From contig NC_134095.1 in the NCBI RefSeq assembly GCF_000715075.1, positions 47,594,806-47,658,805 on the forward strand: a stretch of 64,000 nucleotides of DNA. Direction: 5' to 3'. The notes beneath the pieces were generated by a model. The model was given only the letters and a program-made list of their open reading frames with translations, was not told the DNA's origin and searched no databases. The DNA comes from Nicotiana tabacum. Lineage: Eukaryota > Streptophyta > Magnoliopsida > Solanales > Solanaceae. Position 1 is the stretch's first letter. Every line of letters starts with the position of its first letter. This document shows, one piece after another, positions 34,331 to 46,046 of the stretch. The position numbers were made by a program, and so were the translations under genes.

Positions 34331-37300
34331 TGTCGCGCCCCTTTTTTCTCGCTAAAATCGGGTTTGTGACATTTGGGAGGACAACTCATTCCCTTTCGGG
34401 AATTGGGTTTGAATTTAAGAGTCGCCACCTAATGATTAAAGCGCATTAGGACACTAGGAGGGGTTTGTTTTGAGTAACCAGAGATTGGGTAAGTACTTGA
34501 AATTATCCCAAGGGGAAGGTGTTAGCCAAATAACACCTTAAGTGCAAATAACACATAGGCAAATAAAGGCTTCAAATAAGAGGGAATTTTCACGTAATGG
34601 TTACAAATGAACAAAAGTAAGAAAAATGAACTAAAAGATTTGATTTTCTTAAAAGAAATGGTTAAAAAATAATTTAAAAAGAAATAAAGAAAACAGAGGA
34701 AAGGGGGGTCCTAGGTTTATTAATAATATGGATCACCCTACACAACATCCGGTAATCACTCCTCAGTGAGGGGCTACACGTGACGTTATTGCGTGGTCAT
34801 CATATCCATATCTACCATTCCCGCCCCGTTAAGGTATTAAAGCGCAGATCGCTCTCGTTTACTTATTGCATGCTATTACCCGCCCCAATCCTATCAGCCT
34901 CGGAGGTACTTGTGACTACTATTCCTAAAAGGGAGGAGAAGTCGGGTTTATTTGTGGTTTCAAAGGTAAAAATACTAAGACGACAAGCAAAAACATATAT
35001 ATATATAGCAAGTATGGGGAAACACATAAACAAATAAGGCTCAAATAGACCTCCTTGAATCAGAGAAAAGCATATAGTTTAGCATGTCTTACACGTACTG
35101 ATTAGGGTCTGATTAAACTTAAAAGTTGGGACAGACTGATTTATTACATATTTCAGATAAGAAGCCCGAATCAAGCCTGCCTACTGGTTGTAGTTAATAA
35201 AATCTGATTCAGTTCATAAACTGTCCTATGGATTGCCTGAGTGATATACGAAACTTATAGGCATGATATCTACTGATGTCAAAAAAAGAAGAGGTATACT
35301 GATTTTAGAAAAGGTTGTCAGTTATTCAGGAAAGACGAGTTTTGACAAAAGATCATAAATTCTGCAGACATTAGACATTGTTGTTACTGGTTTTAGACTT
35401 ATAAGCGAGTGAAACGTTTCAGACTTGGTTGATAGTTCCTATAGGCATGCTTTCTATGCGTTGCTGATTTTAAAAAAAAAACTTTTGGACATAATAAGAA
35501 TGCAGAAACCCTATAGGCATGACATCTAATTGTAATTGATTTTCAAAACCTATAGACATGTTCTCTACATGCATATGCAGAAGTCATGATATATACATGA
35601 AAGTGCAGGGTCCCTATAGTCATGGTATCTAAATGAGAATGTTGAAGTTCCTATAGACGTGGTAACTATATGAGAATGCAGAAAATCCTATAGACATGGC
35701 GACTAAATGCAGAAATCTTATAGGCATGGTAGCTATATGAAAAATGCAGAAATCTTATAGGCATGGTAGCTATATGAAAAAATGCAGAAATCTTATAGGC
35801 ATGGTAGCTGTATAAAAAAATGCAGGAATCTTATAGGCAGGTTATCTACCCTTTTTTACATGCATGGTTACCCTTTCCTTTTCATTAACCATCCCTAAAA
35901 GTTATTACAAGTTATTACAGTCCAAATAAAATAAATAAAAAATATATCAGAAATTGAAAATTACAACCAATGGGAGCCTGATTCAGGCTTCCTGTCTGAA
36001 GTATGAAGTAAACCAACTCCAAAGATCATGTTTCAAAGCCTTTCTCCCACTTGGGTGTGTCAGAGTTCCCTAAGAGTTTTATAAGAACTCTGGAAAGTTC
36101 TTACACCCAAATGTATCACCATATTAAGCCAAAGTGCAGTGTGGAAGGGCCAACCCTCAGGTGTCCAAGTTCAGTGGGAACTCAAGGTCCCAAGGCAAGG
36201 CTCACAACAGGGGGGCAGAACTTAGGAACTAAGAGAGAGTATAAGTGTAGAATTCTGAAAGGGGGAAAGGGAAAAGGAAACAACACACATAGGGATATAG
36301 GGAATGGGGAATTGCAAGAGGTAAAAAAAGCAAGCTAGTGGGCATAACCCAACAATGGGAGATGCTGGCACACCCATAAGCCTACTGGAACACATTGTTT
36401 AGAGGTTAGGATCCCATAAGGGATCAAGTTCAATCCATAGACAATAAATTGTATATTGCCATGTCTTAAATTGTAACTCAAAGCACATAAAGGGAAATAG
36501 GGAATATGGATTCATAACAGAAACAAACAAAAGGGAATCAACATGCTAGTTTAAGTATTTAACTCTGCAGAAGTAGTAAAGTAGGCATATATGTAAAAAG
36601 CTGTAAGTAAACACATTGTGCGGATGCTGAAATTTGAAATTAGGACATACCAATTTCAAAGAAACAAGTAGAGAAAAATACAGTAGTCTGGTAAAAACCT
36701 CAGTGCAAAAAAGAAGAGAGAGTTCTATTATGTGAGTAAGAGTTCAGAAGAGATTGTGAATTGTGTCGTCTACCGTGTGTGTTTGTGAAAAGGGTCGTGC
36801 CCTTTATAGTGTAAAAACCAAGTAGAAATAAGTAAATAAATAATTGAAGAGCTGATTGTCAATCAATTACACAAGACTCCCTTTAGTTAAGGGATTCAGA
36901 TTCAAATGGGTATAAACCAATTAAGGAAAGAAATTAATCAAACACTTTGTGCAAAGTAGACAATTAGGGGTGAATACATAAAAGTTATTTAAGGATAGGG
37001 TTTTTGAAATACACGGTTTGTGCAAATAGGGTAATCAAATCAATTAACAAACAACAAATCTAAAGAGTCTGAGATTTTGCATGAATGAAGCGAGTCAGAA
37101 GATGGGAAAGGTTTTTAACTTAAGGGAAATCAGCAAATAATGGAAAGGGAATCAAGTAGACCCATATTCAGAGGGAAGTAGGAACTAATCACAAATTCAA
37201 AAGCTATATTAAAGGGAAGTCTATCATATATAAGGAGCATATGAATATGTTAAGCATGAAGGAAGACTGTAGTGTCATTGTAAAGTCAGTAGAAAATCCA

Positions 37301-39175
37301 GTATAGAAAAGTTTAGCAAAAGGTCAGAGTCATATGAAAGCAAGGAATGGGTCTGAAAGAGTTAGAGGTTTTGAAATAAACCCTAAGTTCAATCAAATCA
37401 CATAATCAGCTTGGCGGAACCCCCAAATTCTAGGGTTTCCATATTGAATCAAGTACAGAGATGAGAAGGCAAGTAGTTGAAACAGGTTCAGAGGTTTCAG
37501 AGTTGAAACCTCTTGCATGATTCTTTCATCAACAGAAACTCATGAGAAAATCATGATAGCAAAGTAACACGCGGAACATAGTAGAAGCACTCAACAGAAA
37601 AACACTGATAGGAACAGTAAAAGAAACATGCTTAAGAGGTTTTTCAGAAGAAACTTAAACATGGCTTAATAGAAGGAAAATAAGGAAACTTAAGAGCATA
37701 GCAGGAAAATACAGTAGGAGAAACATGTTGGAACATAGTAGAAGACAAAAAATATAAGAACACAGTAGAAAAGCATATGAGAGCATAGTATAGAAAACAT
37801 GGTAGAACAACATACAAGCATGGAGTATATAAAACTCAGTAAAAGAAGTTACAAGAATGGAGTGTAAAAACTCAGTAGAATAACATATAAGAACGGAGTG
37901 TAAAAACTCAGTAGAAGAACATACAAGGTAGAAGAAAACATAAGAACACTGTATAGGCAAATAAACACAAAAGACAAAGGAGAGAAATTTAGGGAAACAC
38001 TTAAACATTTTCAGAAAACCCTAGATCGAAAACGAAGCGGTTTTGAAAGTAATTTTTGAAAGAAAAGTTAGGGAAACCATTTGAAAACTCAAGGAGAGCA
38101 CAGATACACAATGGATCTGAGGAAATCGAAGAAAACCTCGAAGGGTTAGGATTTCAAAAGAACCCTAAAAGTGAGATAGGCTTTGAAAGGTCATCGATCT
38201 GAGTCGGAGAGGTCGGAATTAGGATCAAACCACCATGGTACGCCGGAGTAAAGCCGAAGTGGCCGTGGAACCTTGAATCGACAGAGGTCTGGGTGCAAAC
38301 TTTTGAGGTCAGGCCTCGAATCTTCAAGTATCGGGAGCGTGGGAGCAAGAGAAGGTGAGTATAAGACTCCCATAGCCTGAGAAGCCATGGATTCCGGTGG
38401 GTTTCAAGGTGGAGGTGGTGGTAAGAGGCGGTTAGGGTTTGGGAATGTTCGAGAGAGTTTGAGAGTTCAGAGGCGGATGGAAGGTGAGAAATGATAAGGT
38501 TAGGGTGGTCGTTTGGGTTAAAAAAGGTAAGAGTGAATAAAGGTCGTTGATCTCAGAGATCAACGGCCAGGATGAGAGGGGTATGGGTCGGGTAGCATTT
38601 GATCGGGTCAGGGGCAGGTTTAAATTAAAATTGGGTTGGGGAATTGAGATTGGGAATTTGGTTCATTTGGGGCTCAAATAAGGCTAAAATTGAAATAAAC
38701 GGGGCTAACATTTAAATAGCCATTTTTCCTTTATTTACTTTATAAAAATAGTAAAATATTTTTTGGAAATAAATTAAAGGTACTAAATCAATTGATAATA
38801 TGTATATTAAATTAAAAATACTGGAATCAAATTTGTAATTATAAACACAACTAAATCTTAAAATAGGCTAAAATTGCAATTATATGCAATTTAACTTTAA
38901 AATGTTAAATAAATCTGTAAAAAAATGTGCAAAATTACCTTAGATATATTTTGGTATAAATATGAGAATTCAATAAAGGATTTACCAAAAATGATAATTT
39001 TGGGAAATAATTATTGGTTTGTTTTTGATAAAATAAGGCGATAAATTGATTTCAAAATCTTTTAAAAATTGGAAAAATAATAAAACACTTGGACATGCTT
39101 ATATATGCATACGTATGCTATTTTGAAAGTATTTTACATATGAAAAATATATAGGGAAAAAAGTGGGTATCAACA
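34331..39175 (-). repeat. Ogre 3' LTR
   Basis: 4,845 bp, colinear with 49718-54624. Compared with its partner it has lost roughly 40-60 bp just after GGGGAAGGTGTTAG (about 34520). It contains a degenerate array of CCTATAGGCATG motifs (35250-35850) and a ~36-bp repeat (37680-37930). Long ORFs read through it on the minus strand are artefacts of those repeats. Confidence 0.95.
35250..35850 (-). repeat. CCTATAGGCATG repeat tract (3' LTR copy)
   Basis: About thirteen copies of (C/T)(C/T)TATAG(G/A)CATGGTA-CTA-ATG followed by ATGCAGAAAT. Spacing is irregular at first and settles to about 37 bp near the end (35700-35840). The CCTATAGG core is palindromic. The tract is conserved at 50670-51300 in the other LTR. 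Confidence 0.85.
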
Positions 39176-39188
39176 ACTGCCCCTCTTT
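39176..39188 (-). other. Ogre polypurine tract
   Basis: On the minus strand AAAGAGGGGCAGT directly precedes the LTR start TGTTGATACCC at 39175. Confidence 0.9.
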
Positions 39189-39778
39189 ATCCGGGAAGGA
39201 TGAAAGAGTTGTCGGGTAAAGATATGATGGCCAATTTTGACCGAACGGAATAGTTTGAAGAATTTGACCGAGCTCTGGCTCCTGAGCTGCCTACATATCC
39301 CTGGTCTTACAGGAATCAGGCCATATGAAGTCCAGGATCTGTCAGGGGAATATGCCGATGGAGATTTTCTAAGACGGACGCGATACTTGAGTTAGGATGG
39401 ATGGTTAAAGTCTAATAGGGTTGCGGAAACTGGAGCAGGATTGATTCTGCTGAGACGGTCATTGCTCATCGGTTTACCTGCAAACAAACAATGTATTGTG
39501 CGGAAATTTAAACATGATGCAAGTTCCCGTCAGACCATAAAATGTTGTCTTTGGACGGTTAGGATGACGTCCTCAGACCATGATGTCCTGGGCCATGAAG
39601 CGTATAATAAGGATTCTCAGGCCATGAAATGGTGCTCTCGGGCTATAAGAATGATGTCTCCGAACTATGATGCCTTTGAATAATGATATGCAAAAGATAA
39701 AAGGGGTCCTCAGGCCATGGCATGGCGTTCTCAGGCTATGAAAATGGTGCCTCCGAACAATGACGCTTTTGGACAATT

Positions 39779-40148
39779 TTGGCGATCTTTCAGCCTATGG
39801 AATGCAGTAGGTGGCGATCTTTCAGCCTATGAAAATGTAAAATAAAGCGGCGATATTTTAGCCATGCAAGTGTGAAGGTGGCGATATTTCAGCCAGGCAA
39901 AATGTAAATAAAGTGGCGATATTTCAGCCATGCAAGGTGTAAATAAAGTGGCGATATTTCAGCCATGCAAGATGTAAATGGAGTGGCAATCTTTCACCTG
40001 ATGCAAGATGTAAATAAGGTGGCGATATTTCAGCCATGCAAGATGTAAAATAAGTGGCGATCTTTCACCTGATGCAAGGTATATATGCAGTGGCGATCTT
40101 CCAGCCGATGCAAGATGTAAATAAAATGGCGATCTTTCAGCCATGCAA
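39779..40148 (-). repeat. ~35-bp tandem array in the Ogre 3' untranslated region
   Basis: Eleven units starting at GGCGAT (39781, 39813, 39849, 39880, 39915, 39950, 39985, 40021, 40056, 40092, 40128), consensus GTGGCGATATTTCAGCCATG followed by CAAGATGTAAATAAA. Two variants alternate (ATTTCAGCCATG and CTTTCACCTGATG). It leads directly into the 62-bp array. Confidence 0.92.
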
Positions 40149-40700
40149 GATGGAGGTAGAGCTTAACCTCGGAAGGTAGAATGGTAGCCTTATGAAATGT
40201 AGAGAATGTAGATGGCGGTAGAGCTTAACCTCAGAAGGAAGAATGGTAGCCTTATGCAATGCAGAGAATGCAGATGGAGGTAGAGCTTAACCTCGAAAGG
40301 CAGAATGGTAGCCTTATGTAATCCAGAGAATGCAGATAGAGGTAGAGCTTAACCTCGGAAGGCAGAATGGTAGCCTTACGCAATGCAGGAAAGGCAGATA
40401 GAGGTAGAGCTTAACCTCAGAAGGCAAAATGGTAGTGTTATGCAATGTAGGGAATGCAGATGGAGACAGAGCTTAGTCTCGGAAGGTAGAATGGTAGCCT
40501 TATGCAATGCATGAAATGCAGATGGAGGTAGAGCTTAACCTCGGAAGGCAGAATGGTAGCCTTATGCAATGCATAGAATGCAGATGGAGGTAGAGCTTAA
40601 CCTCAGAAGGCAGAATGGTAGCCTTATGCAATGCAAGAATGCAGATGGAGGTAGAGCTTAACCTCGGAAGGCAGAATGGTAGCCTTATGCAGGAAGTTAA
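40149..40700 (-). repeat. 62-bp tandem array in the Ogre 3' untranslated region
   Basis: Nine units start at 40149, 40211, 40273, 40335, 40397, 40459, 40521, 40583 and 40643, so the period is exactly 62 bp until the last unit. Each contains GAGGTAGAGCTTAACCTC, an imperfect dyad, followed by GAAGGCAGAATGGTAGCC. Upstream sequence (40700-41405) is unique and non-coding. Confidence 0.95.
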
Positions 40701-41405
40701 AATAGCAAATGGCAATAGAGTTTTCTTAGCTGATAGCAGATTGTGGTATCATGATTGCTGGGGATATTGTGCTTGCTGGGGACACTGTTGTGCGCGGATA
40801 GCAGTTGCAAGCAAGGGTAACAGTTGAGAGAGTTGTATTCCCGAACATTGTGAGTGAGCGTATAGTATATTTGATGATTTTACAACTCAAGTGCCTGCAT
40901 CCAAAGAAAAATCGTGAGTTTGTAAAGGGGAAAGGTTAGTTCGTACCCCCGCTGGCTTTGCTTGACCTGCTCGGGTTTGATCTGGTGATATTGTACGTAT
41001 CATTGGGGTAGCGTTGCTAAACAGAGTAATTTCAGAAATACACGTGCATGATTTTAGAAAAATATAAATGCATAATTAAGGATAATTTTCTTTAGATGAA
41101 CCAACGACTTCGACGTGGTCCAAGACATTGCATCCTTTCTTGTTACGGAATTTTAAGGGTCCTCCTCAAAATTCTACCCCAGTTTACTGGGTTGCTGCTT
41201 CTGACGGCTGCTCACGGCGAATGACTGAAATCACTTCGGAATTTTGAGGGTCCTCCTTAAAATTCTTCCCCAGTTTCCAATAGCGGGGGAAATGAAAATT
41301 TTATTGAATTGTGACCGAACCCATATGGCTGCCTACGTATCCCCTCTTAAACAAGAATCAAGTCAAGCGTAATTCAAGTTACATCATATAAGGAAAGCAT
41401 AAAGA

Positions 41406-42772
41406 TTACACATAGTATCGCTTGACTGCGTCTGAATTGATCGACTTTAGCCAAACTTCTCCGTCCATTTCTGCAAGTATGAGGGCTCCTCCTATCATAA
41501 CCCAGTGAACCATGTACGAACCCTGCCAGTTGGGAGAGAATTTCCCTTTGGCTTCATCTTGATACAGAAAAACTTTCTTTAACACCAGCTGCCCCGATGT
41601 GAATTGTCTTGGCTTGACTTTTTTGTTGAAGGCTCTGGACATTCTGTTCAGATGGAGCTGACTATGGCAAATTGCATTCATTCTCTTTCCGTCTATAAGA
41701 GCTAATTGCTCATAACAACTCTTCACCCATTCTGCGTTGTCGAGCTCTGCTTCCTGTATGATCCTTAAGGAAGGAATTTCTACCTCAGCGAGAATGACTG
41801 CCTCTGTACCGTAGACCAACATATAGGGGGTTGCTCCTGTCGATGTGCGAACTGTGGTGCGATATCCCAATAAAGCAAATGATAGATTCTCATGCCACTG
41901 CTTATACTTCTCTATCATTTTCCTTAGTATCTTCTTGATATTGTTGTTGGCAGCCATTATCAGTAATGATTGACTCTGGAATCCTGAACCGACACATGAT
42001 ACGGTCGCGGACGAAATCCGCCACGACTTTCTTAGTCACTGCCCTGTAAGATACTGCTTCAACCCATTTGGTGAAATAATCAATTGCTACTAGGATAAAC
42101 CTGTTCGATTGGTCCGATACCATCCATTCCCCAAGCGGCGAACGACCACGGCGAGCTTGTTGCATTAAGCTCATTTGGAGGCACCTATATCATGTCTGCA
42201 TGTATCTGGAAGCGGTGGCACTTTCGGACTTACTGGATGTAGTCTGTTTCCATAGTTATCCAAAAGTAACCAGCTCGGAGTATTTTCTTTGCTAAAACAA
42301 ATCCATTTATATGTGGACTGCAGGTCCCTGCATGAATCTCCTCTTATAGTCTGGATGCTTCCTTTACGTCGACACACCTTAGTAATCATAAATCAGGAGT
42401 CCTCCTATACAGGATTCCTCCGCTGTGAAAGAAATTGTTGGACAACCTCTGAAGTGTGCGTTTCTGAGTAGGATTTGCAAGTTCTGGATATTCTCCTTTT
42501 GTCAAATATTCCTTGATATCATGAAACCAAGGCTTTCCGTCTGCTTCTTCTTCGACATGAGCACAATAAGCGGGCTGATCATAGATCTTTACCAGAATAG
42601 GATCAATGAAATTCTTGTCTTGATGTTGTATCATGGATGATATGGTAGCCATTGCATCGGCGAATTCATTCTGGACTCTGGGAACATGTGGAATTCTGTC
42701 TTTGTGAACCTCTTTCTCAACTCCTACACATGATATAGATAAGGGAGTATCTTGGAGTTCTTGGTCGCCCAT
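41406..42772 (-). pseudogene. Ogre integrase, with catalytic-Glu deletion
   Basis: The N-terminal part (42772-42386) contains PRVQNEFADAMATISSM and SNNFFHSGGILYRRTPD, leading to the zinc-binding region (42389-42171) in several frames. The catalytic core shows FILVAIDYFTKWVEA (first Asp) and SIITDNG (second Asp) near 41975. Immediately after, sequence jumps to AANNNIKKILRKMIEKYKQWHE (from 41957, in another frame). The stretch that should hold the third catalytic residue, Glu, is missing (about 35 codons by family comparison). The C-terminal domain follows (YGTEAV, WQGSYMVHWV) to a stop at 41406. Integration activity is therefore lost. Confidence 0.9.
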
Positions 42773-44695
42773 TCTTCTCGGACCTGATGTACAAGCATGT
42801 GTGAATCCCTAATTACTAGTAACTCTTGGATGTTCATGTCAATGGCCATCTTGAGCCCTAAGATGCAGGCTTCGTACTCGACCATGTTGTTGGTGCACGG
42901 GAACTTGAGCTTGGCAGATACTGGATAATGCTGACTGGTTTCTGATACTAGGACCGCTCCTATGCCAACTCCTTTGAAATTTTCTACTCCATCGAAAAAT
43001 ATTCTCCAACCATCATAGGATTCTGCAATGTCTTCTCCTATGAATGATACCTCTTCATCAGGAAAATATGTTTTCAAGGGTTTGTATTCTCCGTCCATGA
43101 GATTTTCAGCAAGGTGATCTGCTAGTGCCTGTCCTTTGATTACTTTTTGAGTCACGTAGACAATGTCAAATTCACTCAACAGGATTTGCCACTTGGCCAG
43201 CTTGCTAGTGGGCATGGGCTTTTGAAAGATGTACTTCAATGGATCCATTCTTGATATGAGATATGTAGTATAGGCATAGAAGTAGTGCCTCAACTTCTGA
43301 GCTACCCAAGTCAAAGCACAACAGGTGCGCTCTAACAGAGAATACCGAGCCTCGTATAGGGTGAACTTCTTACTGAGGTAATACATGGCCTGCTCTTTCC
43401 TACCCGTTTCATCATGCTTCCCCAAAACACAACCGAACGCACCATCCAATACTGCAAGGTAGAGTAATAGAGGTCTACCCGACTCAGGCAGAACTAATAT
43501 TGGTGGTGTTAATAGGTATTCCTTGATTCTGTCGAAAGCTTTTTGGCAATCATCAGTCCATGTGGTAGTGGCGTCCTTCTTCAACATCTTAAAGATCGGC
43601 TCACAGATGACCGTAGATTGTGCTATGAACCAGCTGATGTAGTTAAGTCTTCCCAGGAAGCTCATTACGTCCTTCTTGTTCTTTGGTGGTGGCAGTTCTT
43701 AAATAGCTTTGACCTTAGATGGATCCAGTTCTATCCCTCGGCGACTCACAATGAACCCAAGTAGTTTTCCGGCAGGAACCCCAAATGCACATTTCGCGGG
43801 GTTCAGTTTCAGGTTGTATCTTTTCAGTCTGTTGAAGAACTTCCACAAATCTTCCATGTGGTCAGTGGCTTTCTTGGACTTTATGATGACATCATCTACA
43901 TACACCTCAATCTCCTTGTGTTTCATATCATGGAAGATAGTACATGGCCCTCATGCAGGGGGCCCCTGTATTCTTTAACCTGAATGGCATCATCTTGTAG
44001 CAATACATCCCCTGCGGCGTAATGAAAGCCATTTTCTCAGCATCTTCTTCATCCATCCAGATCTGATGATATCCAGCGAAGAATCAACAAATGATTGCAA
44101 CTCATGCTTGGCACAATTGTCGATCAGGATGTGTATGTTCGGCAAGGGAAAGTCGTCCTTTGGACTAGCTCGATTGAGATCCCGGTAGTCGACACAGACT
44201 CTTACCTTCCCATCCTTCTTCAGCACCGACACAATATTGGCTAACCACATCAGATATTCTATTACCCTGAGGACCTTAGCTTTGACCTGCTTAGTGACTT
44301 CTTCCTTGATTTTCAGACTCATGTCGGGTTTAAGCTTTCTGAGCTTCTGTTTTACCGGTGGACATGTCGGATTAGTTAGCAGTTTGTGGGCCACAATAGA
44401 TGTGCTCAAACTAGTCATGTCATTATATGACCAGGAGAATATGTCCTCATAGTCCTTCAGAAATTCTGTGTATTCTTCCTTTTCTGACGGTAACAAATGA
44501 ACGCTGATCCGAGTTTCTTTGATATTTTCTGCATCTCCCAAGTTAACAATCCCAATCTCGTATAGGTTGGACTTAGGTCTGTTCTTAATATTTTCAACCT
44601 CTTTAACAATCTCTTCCGGTATATCATCTTCCTCTGAATCTATGTCCGTTTGTTACGTTGTCTCGTTGCATGTCACAACCATTGGTTCATCAAGA
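42724..44695 (-). pseudogene. Ogre RT, RNase H and archaeal-type second RNase H
   Basis: RT starts near 44695; one stop at about 44655 precedes EEDDIPEEIVKEVENI. Motifs: PDMSLKIKEEVTKQ, VRVCVDYRDLNRASPKDDF, LIDNCAKHELQSFVD (44541-44090), a frameshift, then GYHQIWMDEEDAEK, MMPF, and the catalytic EVYVDDVIIKSKKA (43926-43699). Next MSFLGRLNYISWFIAQ and the first RNase H (QAMYYLSKKFT, ARYSLLERTCCAL). A second RNase H follows near 43050-42790 (IFFDGVENFKGVGIGAVLVS, NNMVEYEACILGLKMA, RDSHMLVHQV). Two RNase H domains in tandem are diagnostic of the Tat/Ogre lineage. A stop at 43699 and two frameshifts inactivate it. Confidence 0.93.
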
Positions 44696-44699
44696 TAGG

Positions 44700-44955
44700 T
44701 AATAATAATATTGTATGAGTAAAGTAATGAGAGAAATTAATAAGAGTAAGATTTGTAAGGAAACCGAAATGCTTTGATAAACTTCATAACTGTTTTGAAC
44801 ATTGGAAGATCTATTGCGAAAATTCAAAAATGCGAAAGGAAAATCAACTAGTAAAAAATAAATGGTAGTGCATGATGCTATGTTCAGCCTTGCTACCTCG
44901 ACGCTTTCCGAGATCTAATGGTTCTGATGGTCCAATTGTTGAGGCGTGCTCCTCG
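44700..44955 (-). other. probable Ogre intron between protease and RT
   Basis: The protease-side frame ends at about 44958 and the RT frame opens at about 44695. The intervening 250 bp is AT-rich and non-coding. Ogre elements are known to splice an intron at this point. I cannot place donor and acceptor: a TTACCTATC-type end near 44700 is only a guess. Confidence 0.45.
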
Positions 44956-44957
44956 GC

Positions 44958-45992
44958 TTACGGCCTATATGGAAGGGCCTTCCTTCCCCTCCTCCTCGAA
45001 ATGACACAACAATCCATGTCATCTTCTTCTAGGAACAAATTCCTCACTACTGCCAGTGCTTCCTCTTCTTCCGACCCATAGATAACATCGGCCAACTGGA
45101 AAGTCTGCTCCAAATGTGGTATTGGCTGCTCCAGTGGGTAGTATGGGCCGCGCCATGGTGGCAACCAGTTGTTGAATTCCTTCCAAGTATACTCGTATCC
45201 CAGACCGAAAGTGGTGCCATGTTTCTTCAGTTTGATCGGCTTGGCAATTCCTTGGAGGTTCTTGCCATGTCCCTTGCCATGATCATATCCGCTCCAGTTC
45301 AGTATGCTTTCAATTTTGTTGTCCCACCATTTTTATTTGTCAATGGCGTTGACTCGCTCGATGTGGTGATAGGTTTCCCCGCCTATCTTTATCCTTCCTC
45401 CAATCGCTGGGATGGTTTGGCGACTGTATATGGGATTGCTACCATCGCCGTGAATGATCACCTCTTGGTGGTTCCACTCAAATTTCACCGCCTGATGTAG
45501 TGTTGACGCTACGGCCCCAGCAGTATGAATCCACGGGCGTCCCAACAGCAAGTTGTAAGATGTCGGCACGTCTATAACCTGAAAATCAACGCCGAACCAA
45601 GTAGGCCCCATTTGCAAACACAGGCTGATTTCCCCTATGGTGGATCTTTGGGAACCATTGAAAGCTTTGACGTTGATGGCCCCGTCCTTGATCTCATGCA
45701 GACCCTTTCCCAATATTCTGAGTGTTACCAACAGACAAATATTGAGGCTGGACCCTCCATCAATCAGGAACCTAGTGATAAAATGATCTTTGCATTGCAC
45801 GGTGTTGTACAACGCTTTATTGTGACTCAACCCTTCTGGTGGCAGCTCATCTTCATGAAAAGTGATCTTGTGACTTTCCAATACCTTTCCTACCATGTTT
45901 GCCATTTCTCCTCCGGTGATGTTGCTTGGTACATATGCCTCACTTAGCACCTTCAACAAGTCATTCTTATGTACGTCGGAACTTTGTAGCAA
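44958..45992 (-). pseudogene. Ogre protease and G-patch-like tail
   Basis: An open stretch 45992-45333 contains the aspartic protease with FLIDGGSSLNICLL as active site (Asp-Gly-Gly in place of Asp-Ser/Thr-Gly, as seen in Ogre) and YNLLLGRPWIHTAGA as second motif. After a stop the frame continues with GYDHGKGHGKNLQGIAKPI, a G-patch-like glycine pattern, then WLPPWRGPYYPL and an acidic EEEEALAVV segment to a stop at 44958. It sits between gag (46047 onward) and the presumed intron. Confidence 0.88.
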
Positions 45993-46046
45993 AGCTAGGA
46001 TAGAAATCTGTGCAGGTGTTTTGTTCAGCTGATCAATGACTGAGTA

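Noticed and set aside
37655..38008. Open frame of 117 codons on the minus strand in the Ogre LTR, with repeated Leu/Phe/Ser-rich peptide (also 53103-53456).
   Set aside because: It arises from the ~36-bp tandem repeat in the LTR. Hydrophobic content comes from the AT-rich composition; no known domain or start context.
40149..40700. Regularly spaced repeats that might suggest a CRISPR array.
   Set aside because: Units are 62 bp with no unique spacers, in plant retrotransposon DNA; this is a tandem array.
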